A stretch of DNA of 64,000 bases from Paraburkholderia graminis C4D1M (GCF_000172415.1 NZ_ABLD01000013.1:62001-126000), one strand, 5' to 3'; positions 8,225 through 16,992 are shown, counted from the first letter of the stretch. The notes: generated by a model not told the origin, from the letters alone. Program-made: numbers and translations.

Positions 8225-9236
8225 TCATCGCGACGGGCAGATCCGCATAGCGGCGACGGCGCGTTACGTGCCCCCAGCTCAGGTGCGACCGGAACCGCCC
8301 GTGCAGGCACCGGCGGCCATGTTCCCTTCCATGCGGGAAGCCGTGATGCAATCCGTCTACGCGGACACGCTGCGCTGGCGGGATGAGGCGACGCTCTGCG
8401 CAACGCCGGACTTTTCGCTGGAGTTCGCTCAGCCCGCCACGCCCACACGCGTCGCCCATGAGCGACAGCTGACTCTTTCGGACATGGCATCAACGGTGGC
8501 CATGGAGGCGATCCGGCAATGTCCCGCGCAGGACAATCGTGCCCCCGACCAGATCATCGTATGTGCCAGCAGTTTCGAGCACGATCTGTCGCTTTCGTGC
8601 GCGGGCCGCCTTCACAGCGAACTCGGATCAACAGGCGTACCGTTCGCCATTGGACAGCTCGAGGGCGTGTCTTTTTCCCTGGCCCTGCAACTGGTGGCGG
8701 ACATGATGGCCGGCGACGAGCGCATGCGCACCGCACTGATCGTCGCGGCCGAGCGGTGGCTGCCGCCATTCTCCCGTCACGGCGCGACGGCCGCCGCATT
8801 GGCAGATGGCGCAGCCGCTGTACTGCTCACGCGCCGCGCCGGACCGGGGTGGTGCGTCCGCAGCGTGATGGTATGCACACCCGCCACTCAGACTGCCCCG
8901 CGCGACACCTTCGTCGACGAAGCGTGCCTGGTCAACGTCGTGCGCAAGACATGTGCGCAGGCGGGCCTCAAACCCGCCTCACTCGACTGGATCGTGCCTG
9001 CGCGTATTAACGCGAGCCTCGCGCGGAAGATCAGCGCGCGCGCCGGATTGCCCGCAGGCCGGACCTGGAGTCCAGACCCCGCGGACATCGGATATCTGTG
9101 CGCGGCGGACGCGCCCGCGCAGCTTGACGCGCTGTTGCGCTCGGCGCCCGGCGCCGACGGCCAGCGCATCCTGCTGTGGTCGGCCGGCTTCCAGGGACAG
9201 GCCGGCTGCGCGATCCTCGAGTTTCGCGGGAGCTAG
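8208..9236 (+). CDS. Degenerate KAS III-like protein, PqsB-type partner (pair 1)
   Basis: The thiolase-like fold is recognisable from PDQIIVCASSFEHDLSLSCA, from TALIVAAERWLPPFS (the region before the second half) and from the C-terminal ILLWSAGFQGQAGCAILEF. The active-site positions are lost. The Cys site reads IGQLEGVSF (Gly153), the His site reads IVPARIN (Ala265), and the GH pair reads GY. The protein has 342 residues. The start at 8208 is internal to the carrier gene end and gives a 17-base overlap; a further upstream start would lie deep inside that gene. The next gene starts 2 bases downstream and encodes an intact paralogue, so a heterodimer like PqsB-PqsC is likely. It is probably structural, not catalytic. 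Confidence 0.75.
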   Translation: MRATTDHRDGQIRIAATARYVPPAQVRPEPPVQAPAAMFPSMREAVMQSVYADTLRWRDEATLCATPDFSLEFAQPATPTRVAHERQLTLSDMASTVAMEAIRQCPAQDNRAPDQIIVCASSFEHDLSLSCAGRLHSELGSTGVPFAIGQLEGVSFSLALQLVADMMAGDERMRTALIVAAERWLPPFSRHGATAAALADGAAAVLLTRRAGPGWCVRSVMVCTPATQTAPRDTFVDEACLVNVVRKTCAQAGLKPASLDWIVPARINASLARKISARAGLPAGRTWSPDPADIGYLCAADAPAQLDALLRSAPGADGQRILLWSAGFQGQAGCAILEFRGS

Positions 9237-9238
9237 CG

Positions 9239-10186
9239 ATGTCCGTGCCCCTGCCCGACTCCGCGCTGTCGCTGTCCGCGATCGCGTTCAGCCTGCCGTC
9301 GCGAACGGTCGATGCGGCCGCCTGGGTGAACCGTTGTGGATTGCCCGAGGCCCGCGCGAGCGCGTTACTGCGCAACGGCGTGCATCAGTTCCATGACGCT
9401 GCCGCTCAGTCACCGGTGACCTTAGCGTGCGAAGCGGTTGCAACACTGCTTCAGGACACGGGCATGCCGCCAACAAGCATCGATGCGCTCGTGTATACGC
9501 ACACGATCCAGAGCAGCGTCATGGCGCCGCCAGCCGGTACCGCGGCGCTCATCCAGTCGCGCATGGGACTGCAGCGCGCGCTCGCCTTTTCGGTCATGCA
9601 GCAGAACTGCGTCTCACCGATGGCGGCCATCCGCGTGTTGCGGCTGCTCTGCGTTCAGGGACAGCCCATCCGCCGGGCAATCGTCGTCTGCGCTGACGTA
9701 ATGGGCTCGGGCTGCGATCATCTGCGCGCCATCCAGGATCTGGCGCTGCACAGCGACGGCGCCTGCGCGCTCCTGCTTGAGCGCGGCACCGGGCGAGACC
9801 GCATCGTCAGCCTGCATCTGTATACGGACGCCCGCTACTTCCGCGGCACCGATGACGACCTGCAACCGGTGCCTGATGACCGGTACTACTGGTCCGCGTT
9901 CACCACCATGCGCACTGCGCTCGCACAGGCGGGCGTCACCAGTAACGACCTCGTTCATATTCTCCCCCATCACGTCAATCTGCGCGGATGGTCCCGCCTC
10001 GCAACCATGCTGTCTGTACCACAGGAACGCCTTTTCACCGCGAACTTCGGGCAGCTGGGCCATGTGTTCGGCGCCGACCCGTTCATCAACTTCCGCACCG
10101 CGCCACGCGGGCAACCGGGCTCCTGCTCGCTGCTCTTCTCGAGCGGATTCGCCGGCTGCTTCGGGGCGATGGTGGTCCGCCACTGA
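9239..10186 (+). CDS. KAS III-like acyl transferase or condensing enzyme, PqsC-type (pair 1)
   Basis: This 315-residue protein keeps the catalytic Cys124 in SVMQQNCVSPMAAI and His244 in HILPHHVNL. The usual third residue, Asn of a GNT motif, is replaced by QLGHVFGADPFINF with His275 and Asp280. A Cys-His-Asp arrangement is known in KAS III relatives that transfer acyl groups (CerJ type), and loss of the Asn is known in PqsC. The start is ATG at 9239, 2 bases after the preceding stop. The expected reaction is acyl transfer from a CoA or carrier thioester to carbon, oxygen or nitrogen; the acceptor is unknown. Confidence 0.82.
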   Translation: MSVPLPDSALSLSAIAFSLPSRTVDAAAWVNRCGLPEARASALLRNGVHQFHDAAAQSPVTLACEAVATLLQDTGMPPTSIDALVYTHTIQSSVMAPPAGTAALIQSRMGLQRALAFSVMQQNCVSPMAAIRVLRLLCVQGQPIRRAIVVCADVMGSGCDHLRAIQDLALHSDGACALLLERGTGRDRIVSLHLYTDARYFRGTDDDLQPVPDDRYYWSAFTTMRTALAQAGVTSNDLVHILPHHVNLRGWSRLATMLSVPQERLFTANFGQLGHVFGADPFINFRTAPRGQPGSCSLLFSSGFAGCFGAMVVRH

Positions 10187-10206
10187 TCCCAGACCTTAAT
10201 CCGGCC

Positions 10207-11811
10207 ATGAGAAATCTCCTTGATCTTCTGCAGTCCTCAGCGCGCCGCACACCTGATGCGCAGGCACTCGTTTGCGGCGACGTTCGTAAGACCTACGACC
10301 AGCTCGTGCGACACAGCCACTCGTTCGCGCAAGCACTGTCTACCCTCGGCATCACACCCGGTGAGCGCGTCGCGATCTTCCTCGACAAACGTATTGAGGC
10401 AGTCGTCTCGATGCTCGGGGCCTGTGCGGCGGGTTGCGTCTTCGTCCCAATCAATCCGCTGCTTAAGCCGCCCCAGGTGGGCCATGTGCTTCGTGACAGC
10501 GGCGCGCGGTGCCTCGTGACCACCGCGGTCCGCGCCCGTACCCTGAGCGCGGAAGGCATCGCTGCGGTGTCAGACGTGATTGTCGTGGATCACCCAGACG
10601 CGGCACTGCCCGCCGCGCTGCCCACCATCAGGTTTCATCGATGGACGGACCTTGATGTCACCCGCGCCGACGATGCCCCGGTTTCCGCGTCGAACCTGGC
10701 ATGCGTCGACACAGACCTCGCCGCTCTTCTCTATACGTCCGGCTCAACGGGCCTGCCCAAGGGCGTCATGCTCAGCCACCGCAATCTGCTCGAAGGCGCA
10801 TGGAGCGTCGCCGAATATCTGCGTCACGAGCCATCCGACCGCATCCTCGCCGTTCTTCCCCTGAGCTTCGATGCGGGGCTCAGCCAATTGACCTCCGCCT
10901 GGTCAGCGGGCGCCACCGCTGTACTTCTGAACTACCTCACCGCGCATGACGCCGTTCGCGCATGCGAGCGTGAACAGATCACCGGGATCACCGGCGTGCC
11001 ACCGCTATGGATGCAACTCGCGGGCGCAGCGTGGCCCGACGGCGCGCGCAATACCCTGCGCTACTTCGCCAACACCGGCGGTCGCCTTCCGCTGTCCGTT
11101 CTGCGAAAACTCCAGGCGCTGTTTCCGCAGGCCCGGCCGTTCCTCATGTACGGACTGACCGAGGCGTTTCGCTCCACATTTCTCGATCCGGAAGAGGTCG
11201 ACCGGCGGCCCGACTCGATCGGCAAGGCCGTGCCCAATGCCCGGGTGCTGGTAGTTCGCGACGATGGCACGCCTTGCGGCCCCGATGAACCGGGCGAGCT
11301 CGTGCATGTGGGCGCATGCGTCACGCTCGGCTACTGGAATGACGCCACGCGCACCGCGCAACGTTACCGTCCTTCGCCTGAACTGAAACCGGGTGGCGCC
11401 GCCCCTGACGTGGCAGTCTGGTCCGGCGACCTCGTGCGACGCGATAGCGACGGCTTTCTGTATTTCATCGCCCGCAACGACGCGCAGATCAAGAGCTCCG
11501 GCTACCGGATCAGCCCGGAAGAAGTCGAGGAAACGGTTCACGCGAGCGGCCTCGTCCTTGAGGCCGTTGCGCTCGGTGTGCCGGACGACGCGCTTGGCGA
11601 AGCCCTCGCGTTGCTGGTGGTGCTGGCTGGTGATTCGCACGTCAGCGATCTGCGTGACTGGTGCTCGCAGCGCCTGCCGCGCTACATGGTCCCCCGCGAC
11701 ATCGTGACCTGTGCGCAAATCCCACGCAATCCCAACGGCAAGTTCGACCGGGCCGCGCTGCGGGCCCGGCTTGCTCCGCTCGCGGGCAGCTACGGGGAGA
11801 AAGCATCGTGA
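10207..11811 (+). CDS. AMP-forming acyl or aminoacyl ligase (adenylation enzyme)
   Basis: This 534-residue member of the ANL superfamily shows the core motifs in order. The phosphate loop LLYTSGSTGLPKGVMLSH starts at about residue 177, MYGLTEAFRST at about 314, then SGDLVRRDSDGFLYFIARND, IKSSGYRISPEEVEE and the C-terminal NPNGKFDR with the catalytic lysine. It resembles the AMP-ligases that sit beside a PLP decarboxylase in exosortase-A gene clusters, a family resemblance I infer from memory. The start at 10207 follows the KAS gene by 20 bases, and the stop overlaps the GTG of the decarboxylase. The expected role is to activate an acid as adenylate and load it on the carrier protein; the substrate is unknown. 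Confidence 0.85.
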   Translation: MRNLLDLLQSSARRTPDAQALVCGDVRKTYDQLVRHSHSFAQALSTLGITPGERVAIFLDKRIEAVVSMLGACAAGCVFVPINPLLKPPQVGHVLRDSGARCLVTTAVRARTLSAEGIAAVSDVIVVDHPDAALPAALPTIRFHRWTDLDVTRADDAPVSASNLACVDTDLAALLYTSGSTGLPKGVMLSHRNLLEGAWSVAEYLRHEPSDRILAVLPLSFDAGLSQLTSAWSAGATAVLLNYLTAHDAVRACEREQITGITGVPPLWMQLAGAAWPDGARNTLRYFANTGGRLPLSVLRKLQALFPQARPFLMYGLTEAFRSTFLDPEEVDRRPDSIGKAVPNARVLVVRDDGTPCGPDEPGELVHVGACVTLGYWNDATRTAQRYRPSPELKPGGAAPDVAVWSGDLVRRDSDGFLYFIARNDAQIKSSGYRISPEEVEETVHASGLVLEAVALGVPDDALGEALALLVVLAGDSHVSDLRDWCSQRLPRYMVPRDIVTCAQIPRNPNGKFDRAALRARLAPLAGSYGEKAS

Positions 11812-13016
11812 GCCTGACCTTCATCCGGCGGCCTGCGGGGCTGCAATTCGGCGGCGTAGACGTGCGTCAACTCGCCGACCGCGCGGGGCGCACGCCGTTT
11901 TTCGCATACGAGCGCGCGGCCATCGACACGCGCATCCGGGAACTGCGCAGCCTGCTGCCCCCTGGCGTGCATCTGCACTATTCCATCAAGGCCAATCCGA
12001 TGCCCGCCGTGGTTCACTACCTCGCTGCGCGGGTGGACGGGTTTGACGTCGCCTCAGCGCAGGAGATGGCCGTCGCACTGAACGCTGGCGCCGCTCCTGC
12101 GGACATCGGTTTTGCCGGTCCGGGCAAATCTTACGATGACCTGCGGCGCGCAATTTCAAGCGGCGTCAACGTGCACGTCGAATCGGAAACCCAGTTACGG
12201 CTCGTCACCGCGCTCGGATGGGAACTTGGCGTGCAGCCTGGCGTGGCGATCCGCATCAATCCCGATTTTGAGGTGGGACGCAGTGGCATGCGCATGGGCG
12301 GTGGCGCGGCCCCATTCGGCGTCGACGTCGACCAGGTCCCCGCACTGCTGCGCGAACTGCAGGCGAGGCAGGTCGCGCTCGCCGGTTTTCACATCTTCTG
12401 GGGTTCGCAGTGCCTGGACGCGGCAACCGTTATCCAGGCGCAGCGCCAGAGCGCCGATCTCGTGGCGCGGCTCGCACGCGGTCTGTCGGAGCCTCCCCGG
12501 TTCGTCAATCTTGGCGGCGGCTTTGGCATTCCATATTTCCCGGGCGAAACGCCGCTGAACGTCCAGGCAGTCTGCGAAGCGATGCACGACTGGCTCCCGC
12601 GACTATGCGAGCGTGTGTCCGGAATGACGCCAATCCTCGAGCTCGGGCGTTATCTCGTGGGCGAGGCCGGCATCTATGTATGCCGCGTGATCGACCGGAA
12701 GGTCTCGCGCGGCAGAACGTTCGTCATCACTGACGGCGGACTGCATCATCATCTCGCCGCCTCAGGCAACTTCGGCCAGGTCCTTCGTCGCAATTTTCCC
12801 GTCGTCATCGGAAACCGTCCCGACGGCGTGCCACAGCAGCGCTGTCACGTGGTGGGCTGCCTGTGCACGCCGCTCGACCGTCTCGCGGACGACATCGAAC
12901 TTCCCGAAGCGCATATCGGCGACCTGGTGGTCGTCAGGCAGTCGGGCGCCTACGCCCGCTCGGCGAGCCCGCTGCATTTCCTGAGTCATCCCGAGCCTGT
13001 CGAAATGCTCGTTTGA
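11808..13016 (+). CDS. Fold-type III PLP-dependent decarboxylase (DAP/ornithine decarboxylase-like)
   Basis: This 402-residue protein begins at GTG 11808, overlapping the ligase stop (GTGA) and preceded by GGGGAGA. The N-terminal barrel carries the PLP lysine Lys61 in LHYSIKANPMPAVVHY. The PLP-phosphate loop is NLGGGFGIPYF, a substrate-loop region reads ILELGRYLVGEAG, and the C-terminal domain has the active-site cysteine in GCLCTPLDRLADD. These are the marks of diaminopimelate, ornithine or arginine decarboxylases. Tight coupling to the ligase suggests a specialised role, possibly decarboxylating an amino acid before or after activation. A housekeeping lysA role is unlikely in this context. 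Confidence 0.85.
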   Translation: MSLTFIRRPAGLQFGGVDVRQLADRAGRTPFFAYERAAIDTRIRELRSLLPPGVHLHYSIKANPMPAVVHYLAARVDGFDVASAQEMAVALNAGAAPADIGFAGPGKSYDDLRRAISSGVNVHVESETQLRLVTALGWELGVQPGVAIRINPDFEVGRSGMRMGGGAAPFGVDVDQVPALLRELQARQVALAGFHIFWGSQCLDAATVIQAQRQSADLVARLARGLSEPPRFVNLGGGFGIPYFPGETPLNVQAVCEAMHDWLPRLCERVSGMTPILELGRYLVGEAGIYVCRVIDRKVSRGRTFVITDGGLHHHLAASGNFGQVLRRNFPVVIGNRPDGVPQQRCHVVGCLCTPLDRLADDIELPEAHIGDLVVVRQSGAYARSASPLHFLSHPEPVEMLV

Positions 13017-13040
13017 CATCACGACACCCGGAGAAACATC

Positions 13041-14141
13041 ATGCGATCCCGTGAATCCGTCACTGGCAACCTCACGCCAGCCTCCTGGGCACTCAGCGAC
13101 GACCAGACGCGACTGCGCATGGTCGCGAGGGACTTCGCCCGCGAGCGGCTCGAGCCGCTGCTCGCGAGCGCGCCAGGCGCCGCGGCGTGGGAGAAAACGG
13201 TCACACTCGCCGCAACGCTCGATCTCACGACCATGATCCTGCCCGAGCGGCTGGGAGGGCTGGGGATGAGCCGTCACGACCTTGCACTGGTCGTTGAGCA
13301 GTTCGCTGCGGGCCCGCTCGAACGGGCTGCGGCGCTAACCCTCAGCAGCGCCGCGCTCATGACACTGCGTGAATGCGATGCACTGGAGCGGCTGCCCGAT
13401 CCGGATATCGGACATTATCTCGATGGCACGTCATCGATTGCGCTGGGCATTCCGGATGCCGATGCTTCGGGACTCTATGTGTTGCGTCAGCACTGCGGAT
13501 CGCCCGCCATGATGGTGCGAATGGAAGGTGAACGTCCCCGGCTCGCGCTGACCACGTTACCGCAGGAATGGACCGGCCCGGGGTCCATGGCCGTAGGTGC
13601 TGGACTGTTCATCGAACGGCACTGCGCCGCACTGCCCGACAATATGCCGTTGCCTCTGGCACCAGCGGGTGCGGGAGGTGACGACCCGGTACAGCACTGG
13701 CTCGCCGACACGGCAATCTACCTGGCGGCGCTCCTTTCCGGCGCCATCCAGCAGGGCGTGAATTTCGCCCTTGGCTACTGCACGAGCCGGCAGGCGTTTC
13801 GCAAGCCGCTCACGGCGCATGAGCTCGTCGCTGCGCGGCTTGCGGACATGATGATGTCCGCGAACACCATTCACCTGTTCCTCCGTTCGGTTGCAGCGCA
13901 GGACGGGCCGGTGCGGATTGCAGCCGTTTCGGGGATGGCTCGCCATGTCGCGACTGAAGCAATGGACGTGGTGCGCGAGCTGGTGCAGCTTTGCGGTGGC
14001 CACGGCTACGTGGAAGGACTGCCGCCAGCGGCACGACTGCAGACCGTGCACTGGTTCGCGATGCTGCTGGTCAAGGTGGATGCAGCCCTTCGCGCCTTCG
14101 GCGCTTTCAGCACATTCAGTGCGTCCACAGCGTCCGCCTGA
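13041..14141 (+). CDS. Acyl-CoA dehydrogenase-like protein
   Basis: This 366-residue protein has the helical N-terminal domain (LRMVARDFARERLEPLLA, then MILPERLGGLGMSRHDLALV) and the C-terminal domain (GYCTSRQAFRKPLTAHELVA, VRELVQLCGGHGYVEGLP). The canonical YEGT-type catalytic glutamate near the C-terminus is absent, and the middle beta domain lacks a clear TEPxxGSD motif. The protein could be an oxidase or dehydrogenase variant or a non-catalytic partner of the first dehydrogenase; paired subunits are known among such enzymes in Actinobacteria. The start at 13041 follows GGAGA and lies 24 bases after the decarboxylase stop. Confidence 0.8.
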   Translation: MRSRESVTGNLTPASWALSDDQTRLRMVARDFARERLEPLLASAPGAAAWEKTVTLAATLDLTTMILPERLGGLGMSRHDLALVVEQFAAGPLERAAALTLSSAALMTLRECDALERLPDPDIGHYLDGTSSIALGIPDADASGLYVLRQHCGSPAMMVRMEGERPRLALTTLPQEWTGPGSMAVGAGLFIERHCAALPDNMPLPLAPAGAGGDDPVQHWLADTAIYLAALLSGAIQQGVNFALGYCTSRQAFRKPLTAHELVAARLADMMMSANTIHLFLRSVAAQDGPVRIAAVSGMARHVATEAMDVVRELVQLCGGHGYVEGLPPAARLQTVHWFAMLLVKVDAALRAFGAFSTFSASTASA

Positions 14142-14151
14142 GGCATTGGCC

Positions 14152-14775
14152 ATGCAGGGATCACGTGCAAAGAGCCAGCCCCAGACACCCGAAACGGGCG
14201 GCCCGGTCGACCGGTTACCACCGCCGGAGGAAACATGCGGCGCATGCTGGCTCCGTGAGCCCAATGCGAAAGACGTAAAAGACATCAGCGCGTGGCTATC
14301 CGATCCGCAGGTCAACCGGTGGTTCGACTTCGGACAGGGTCGACAGACGCTTCCCGAGCTCGCCGTGCGGCTCATGATGCAGGGCGGACGGCACCGCCTC
14401 CGGGCGTTCGGCCCCACCGGCTGTGATGCGGCAAGTGGCCTGGCCGCCGTCAGTGATGTCTCACATGCGTTCGGCATCGGCTCGTTCTGGGTCCTGCGCG
14501 ACAGCCGGCGTCCCGCCTGCAGGGACATGACGTTTCTCGCGTGCCGCCGGCTCCTCCAGGAAGCGTTTACCGACGACGGCCTGCACTGCGTCACCGCGTG
14601 GGCTGTGGACTGCAACGTGCGCTCGCAACGTCTGCTCGGGCGGATCGGCTTTCGCCTGATCGGGCTGCAGCGCGACTGCCACGTCATGATGGGAGCGAGA
14701 TTCGGGCGCGTACTTTATGACCTGCTGCCGGAGGATCTTGCCAGTGCCTGCAGCTGCCGTGCGGGTGCACCGTGA
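14152..14775 (+). CDS. GNAT-family N-acetyltransferase-like protein
   Basis: The 207-residue product looks like the RimJ/RimL branch of GNAT enzymes. It shows LREPNAKDVKDISAWLSDPQ, the beta-4/alpha-3 acyl-CoA region GSFWVLRDSRRPACRDMTFL, and the terminal pattern WAVDCNVRSQRLLGRIGFRL that in this family packs against CoA. The start at 14152 has a modest GAGG ribosome site. Its stop overlaps the GTG start of the next gene. In the cluster it may acylate an amine made by the decarboxylase. The N-terminal 30 residues are proline-rich and poorly conserved in appearance. Confidence 0.72.
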   Translation: MQGSRAKSQPQTPETGGPVDRLPPPEETCGACWLREPNAKDVKDISAWLSDPQVNRWFDFGQGRQTLPELAVRLMMQGGRHRLRAFGPTGCDAASGLAAVSDVSHAFGIGSFWVLRDSRRPACRDMTFLACRRLLQEAFTDDGLHCVTAWAVDCNVRSQRLLGRIGFRLIGLQRDCHVMMGARFGRVLYDLLPEDLASACSCRAGAP

Positions 14776-15848
14776 ATACTGCCGTGATTACCGCCGTTGC
14801 CGCCTGGGTGCCAGAGGCCATGCCGCTGTCCCGCTGGAGCACGATTGACTCAGCGTTGCGCGCGACCGGGCACCGCGGCTGGAATGCGTGGATGAGGTCG
14901 TGGGAGGCCGGTTACGCACACTGGCTCCGATGCTGGCCCGCCGCGCAAACGGCTGGTTCGCCCGCCGTGCACTCGGATCTGCCACCGCGCGCACTGGACA
15001 TCATGGTGCCGGTAGAAACCGGTACCGACCTGTCCGGGCTCGCCGCGACAATGGCAAACACCATCTGCGCCGCCCGTGCGCCCGGCGCACGTCCTGTCGA
15101 CGTCGTCATGTTCTGTCATGGCAGTCTGGATGCACACGTTTCAACGACGACCGCCGGACGGCTGTGTGCGGAACTCGGCACCCCGTGCTTCGTCTTCTCG
15201 GTCTCGCAGCAGCACGGCGCGTCGGTATTCACCGCACTACGCCTCGCGCTCGACCTGTTGTTCGCCGAACCCGACGTCCACACGGTACTGATTATCGCCG
15301 CGGAGAAGTCGTACCCACCGTTCTCAAGGCTGGCCGGAGCAGGTATTGTGCTGGGCGATGCCGCCGGTGCACTACTGGTTGAGCGGGCCAGTCACGCGAG
15401 CGCCGGGCTGCGGTTGCTCGACGCTGAAACCCGTCGCGTTATCACCTGCCCTGGCCGCGCCGCCACCGGTGCCCAGGACAGCTGGGCAGTGACACTGGTA
15501 GCCACGATCGAGTCGCTGCTCGCGCGACATCGCCCCGGCCAGAATGGTCACGACGGAATCGGCGAGATTATCGGACACCGGGGCATGCCGTCGCTCACGG
15601 AAGCGGTCTGCACCCTGGCAGGCCGGCCGCACGCGGGACTGCAGCACGAGCATTGCATTCATCTTGGCGCCGCCGAATCCATCGTGCGACTCGCACAAAG
15701 GCTTGGTAGCGCCCTTCACGGCCGGGGACATCGCCTGCTGCTATGGGGTTTCGGCACTTGCGGCTTTGTCGGCGCCGCGCTGCTCGAAACGCACGATGCG
15801 CCTTTTGTGTCCCTGCGGGACATGTCCGTATTGCCTCATGAGCCCTGA
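14772..15848 (+). CDS. Degenerate KAS III-like protein, PqsB-type partner (pair 2)
   Basis: This 358-residue protein starts with GTG overlapping the previous stop (GTGA). The fold is visible in DVVMFCHGSLDAHVSTTTAG, TVLIIAAEKSYPPFSRLAGA and LLLWGFGTCGFVGAALLE. The catalytic Cys position reads FSVSQQHGASVF, with Gly149 where its partner has Cys. A His remains in IIGHRGM (His269), but the GHxxxxD segment is replaced by CIHLGAAES. The motif YPPFS is shared with the inactive protein of pair 1 (LPPFS), so the two inactive proteins are related to each other. It overlaps the gene of the intact partner by 11 bases. Confidence 0.75.
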   Translation: MNTAVITAVAAWVPEAMPLSRWSTIDSALRATGHRGWNAWMRSWEAGYAHWLRCWPAAQTAGSPAVHSDLPPRALDIMVPVETGTDLSGLAATMANTICAARAPGARPVDVVMFCHGSLDAHVSTTTAGRLCAELGTPCFVFSVSQQHGASVFTALRLALDLLFAEPDVHTVLIIAAEKSYPPFSRLAGAGIVLGDAAGALLVERASHASAGLRLLDAETRRVITCPGRAATGAQDSWAVTLVATIESLLARHRPGQNGHDGIGEIIGHRGMPSLTEAVCTLAGRPHAGLQHEHCIHLGAAESIVRLAQRLGSALHGRGHRLLLWGFGTCGFVGAALLETHDAPFVSLRDMSVLPHEP

Positions 15849-16764
15849 TATCGGCATAGCCCACGTCAGTGTCTACCTTCCCCCGCGCGTTGACGACGTC
15901 GGAAGCTGGGGACAACGCACAGGGCACAGTGACGCCACGGTCATGCAACTGGAACGCGCAGGGGTTCGCTATTACTGCGACGCCAATGGGCAAACTGCGA
16001 TCAGTCTCGCGGCAAGCGCGATCGAGCGTCTCCTGCTTACCTCAGGTGTCGCACCTCGCGCAGTCGACTGCATCGTGTACGTGCATACACTGCAGGGCAG
16101 CGTTGCTCCGCCGCCTCACTCGCTACCCGGCCTGCTCTGTGACCGATTCGGATTCACCAACGCGGAGGCGTTTTCCTTCGCGCAGCAGCACTGCGCGTCC
16201 GCCCTCGCCGCACTGCGTGTGGTTCGCGCAGTGTTCATCGCCCGCCCCCGCATGAAACGCGTTCTGCTTGTCGGTGCGGACGTCATGCCGCTCGAATCCG
16301 AAAGGGCGATGCAAGGCGAGGGAATCCTGAGTGACGGAGCGTTTGCCGCATTCATCGAGCGCGGTGCCGCCATCAACCGCCTGCTCGCGATCACGGTCCA
16401 CGCGAGCGGCCTGGGATGGCGAGGAGTACTGGCAAACGATGAATCGCGCCTGGCAGCGCAGCACTTCTTTGCGGCGCGCCGTCTGATCAGGCAGACAGCC
16501 GAGCAGGCAGGTTTCACACTGGCCCACATCCAGCGTATCCTGCCACACCATCTGGATCTGCCCGCCTGGCGGCGCGTGCTCGATTCCCTTCAGGTTCCGC
16601 AGGACCGGCTGTTCGCGGACAACTTTGCACGCATCGGCCATGTCACGGTCAGCGATGCGTTCATCAATCTGGCGCAGTGCGAGGGCCTCGTGGCGGGCAG
16701 GCCGCTCCTGCTCTTCGCGCGAGGCGTCGGAGGATTTTCAGCGGCAGCCCTGCTTGTCCGTTAG
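15838..16764 (+). CDS. KAS III-like acyl transferase or condensing enzyme, PqsC-type (pair 2)
   Basis: This 308-residue protein keeps Cys119 in FSFAQQHCASALAALR and His237 in RILPHHLDL, and has IGHVTVSDAFINL (His268, Asp273) where FabH enzymes have GNT. It parallels the active protein of pair 1 in length, motifs and order behind an inactive paralogue. The ATG at 15838 lies inside the end of the preceding gene. It is the last biosynthetic gene before the regulators. The probable role is a second acyl transfer or condensation on the carrier-bound chain or on an amine. Confidence 0.82.
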   Translation: MSPDIGIAHVSVYLPPRVDDVGSWGQRTGHSDATVMQLERAGVRYYCDANGQTAISLAASAIERLLLTSGVAPRAVDCIVYVHTLQGSVAPPPHSLPGLLCDRFGFTNAEAFSFAQQHCASALAALRVVRAVFIARPRMKRVLLVGADVMPLESERAMQGEGILSDGAFAAFIERGAAINRLLAITVHASGLGWRGVLANDESRLAAQHFFAARRLIRQTAEQAGFTLAHIQRILPHHLDLPAWRRVLDSLQVPQDRLFADNFARIGHVTVSDAFINLAQCEGLVAGRPLLLFARGVGGFSAAALLVR

Positions 16765-16826
16765 CCTGCTGCCGCGTCTGATCCGCGCCACCCGTACCAA
16801 AAATATGGTTCAATTTCCCGCATCGA

Positions 16827-16845
16827 TCGCCGGCGTGACCGGCGA
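16827..16845. terminator. Hairpin after the biosynthetic genes
   Basis: TCGCCGG and CCGGCGA form a perfect 7-bp stem around a 5-base loop, 62 bases after the last KAS gene. No T-run follows, so it is at best a weak or factor-assisted terminator. It separates the biosynthetic genes from luxR. Confidence 0.4.
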
Positions 16846-16992
16846 ACGATAACAGCCGTTCACATGCATTCGGGCCCGCGCATACGACGCGTCCCGCTGG
16901 CCAGCCCGGTGTCGCAACCCTGCGGCAATCGTATGCGCGCTTCAGACTGCCGCTCATACCAGACTCTGCGGGGCAGCGCCGGAGTAGCGAAC

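Noticed and set aside
11808..13016. Reading the decarboxylase as housekeeping LysA
   Set aside because: The translational coupling to a ligase and the surrounding cluster indicate a specialised role; dapF or other lysine genes are absent.
13557..14687. A 376-residue minus frame across the second dehydrogenase and GNAT genes
   Set aside because: It spans two real genes on the other strand and has no recognisable domain.
8208..16764. Reading the KAS III-like proteins as housekeeping FabH
   Set aside because: Two lack the catalytic Cys, the other two lack the FabH Asn motif, and there are no other fab genes nearby.
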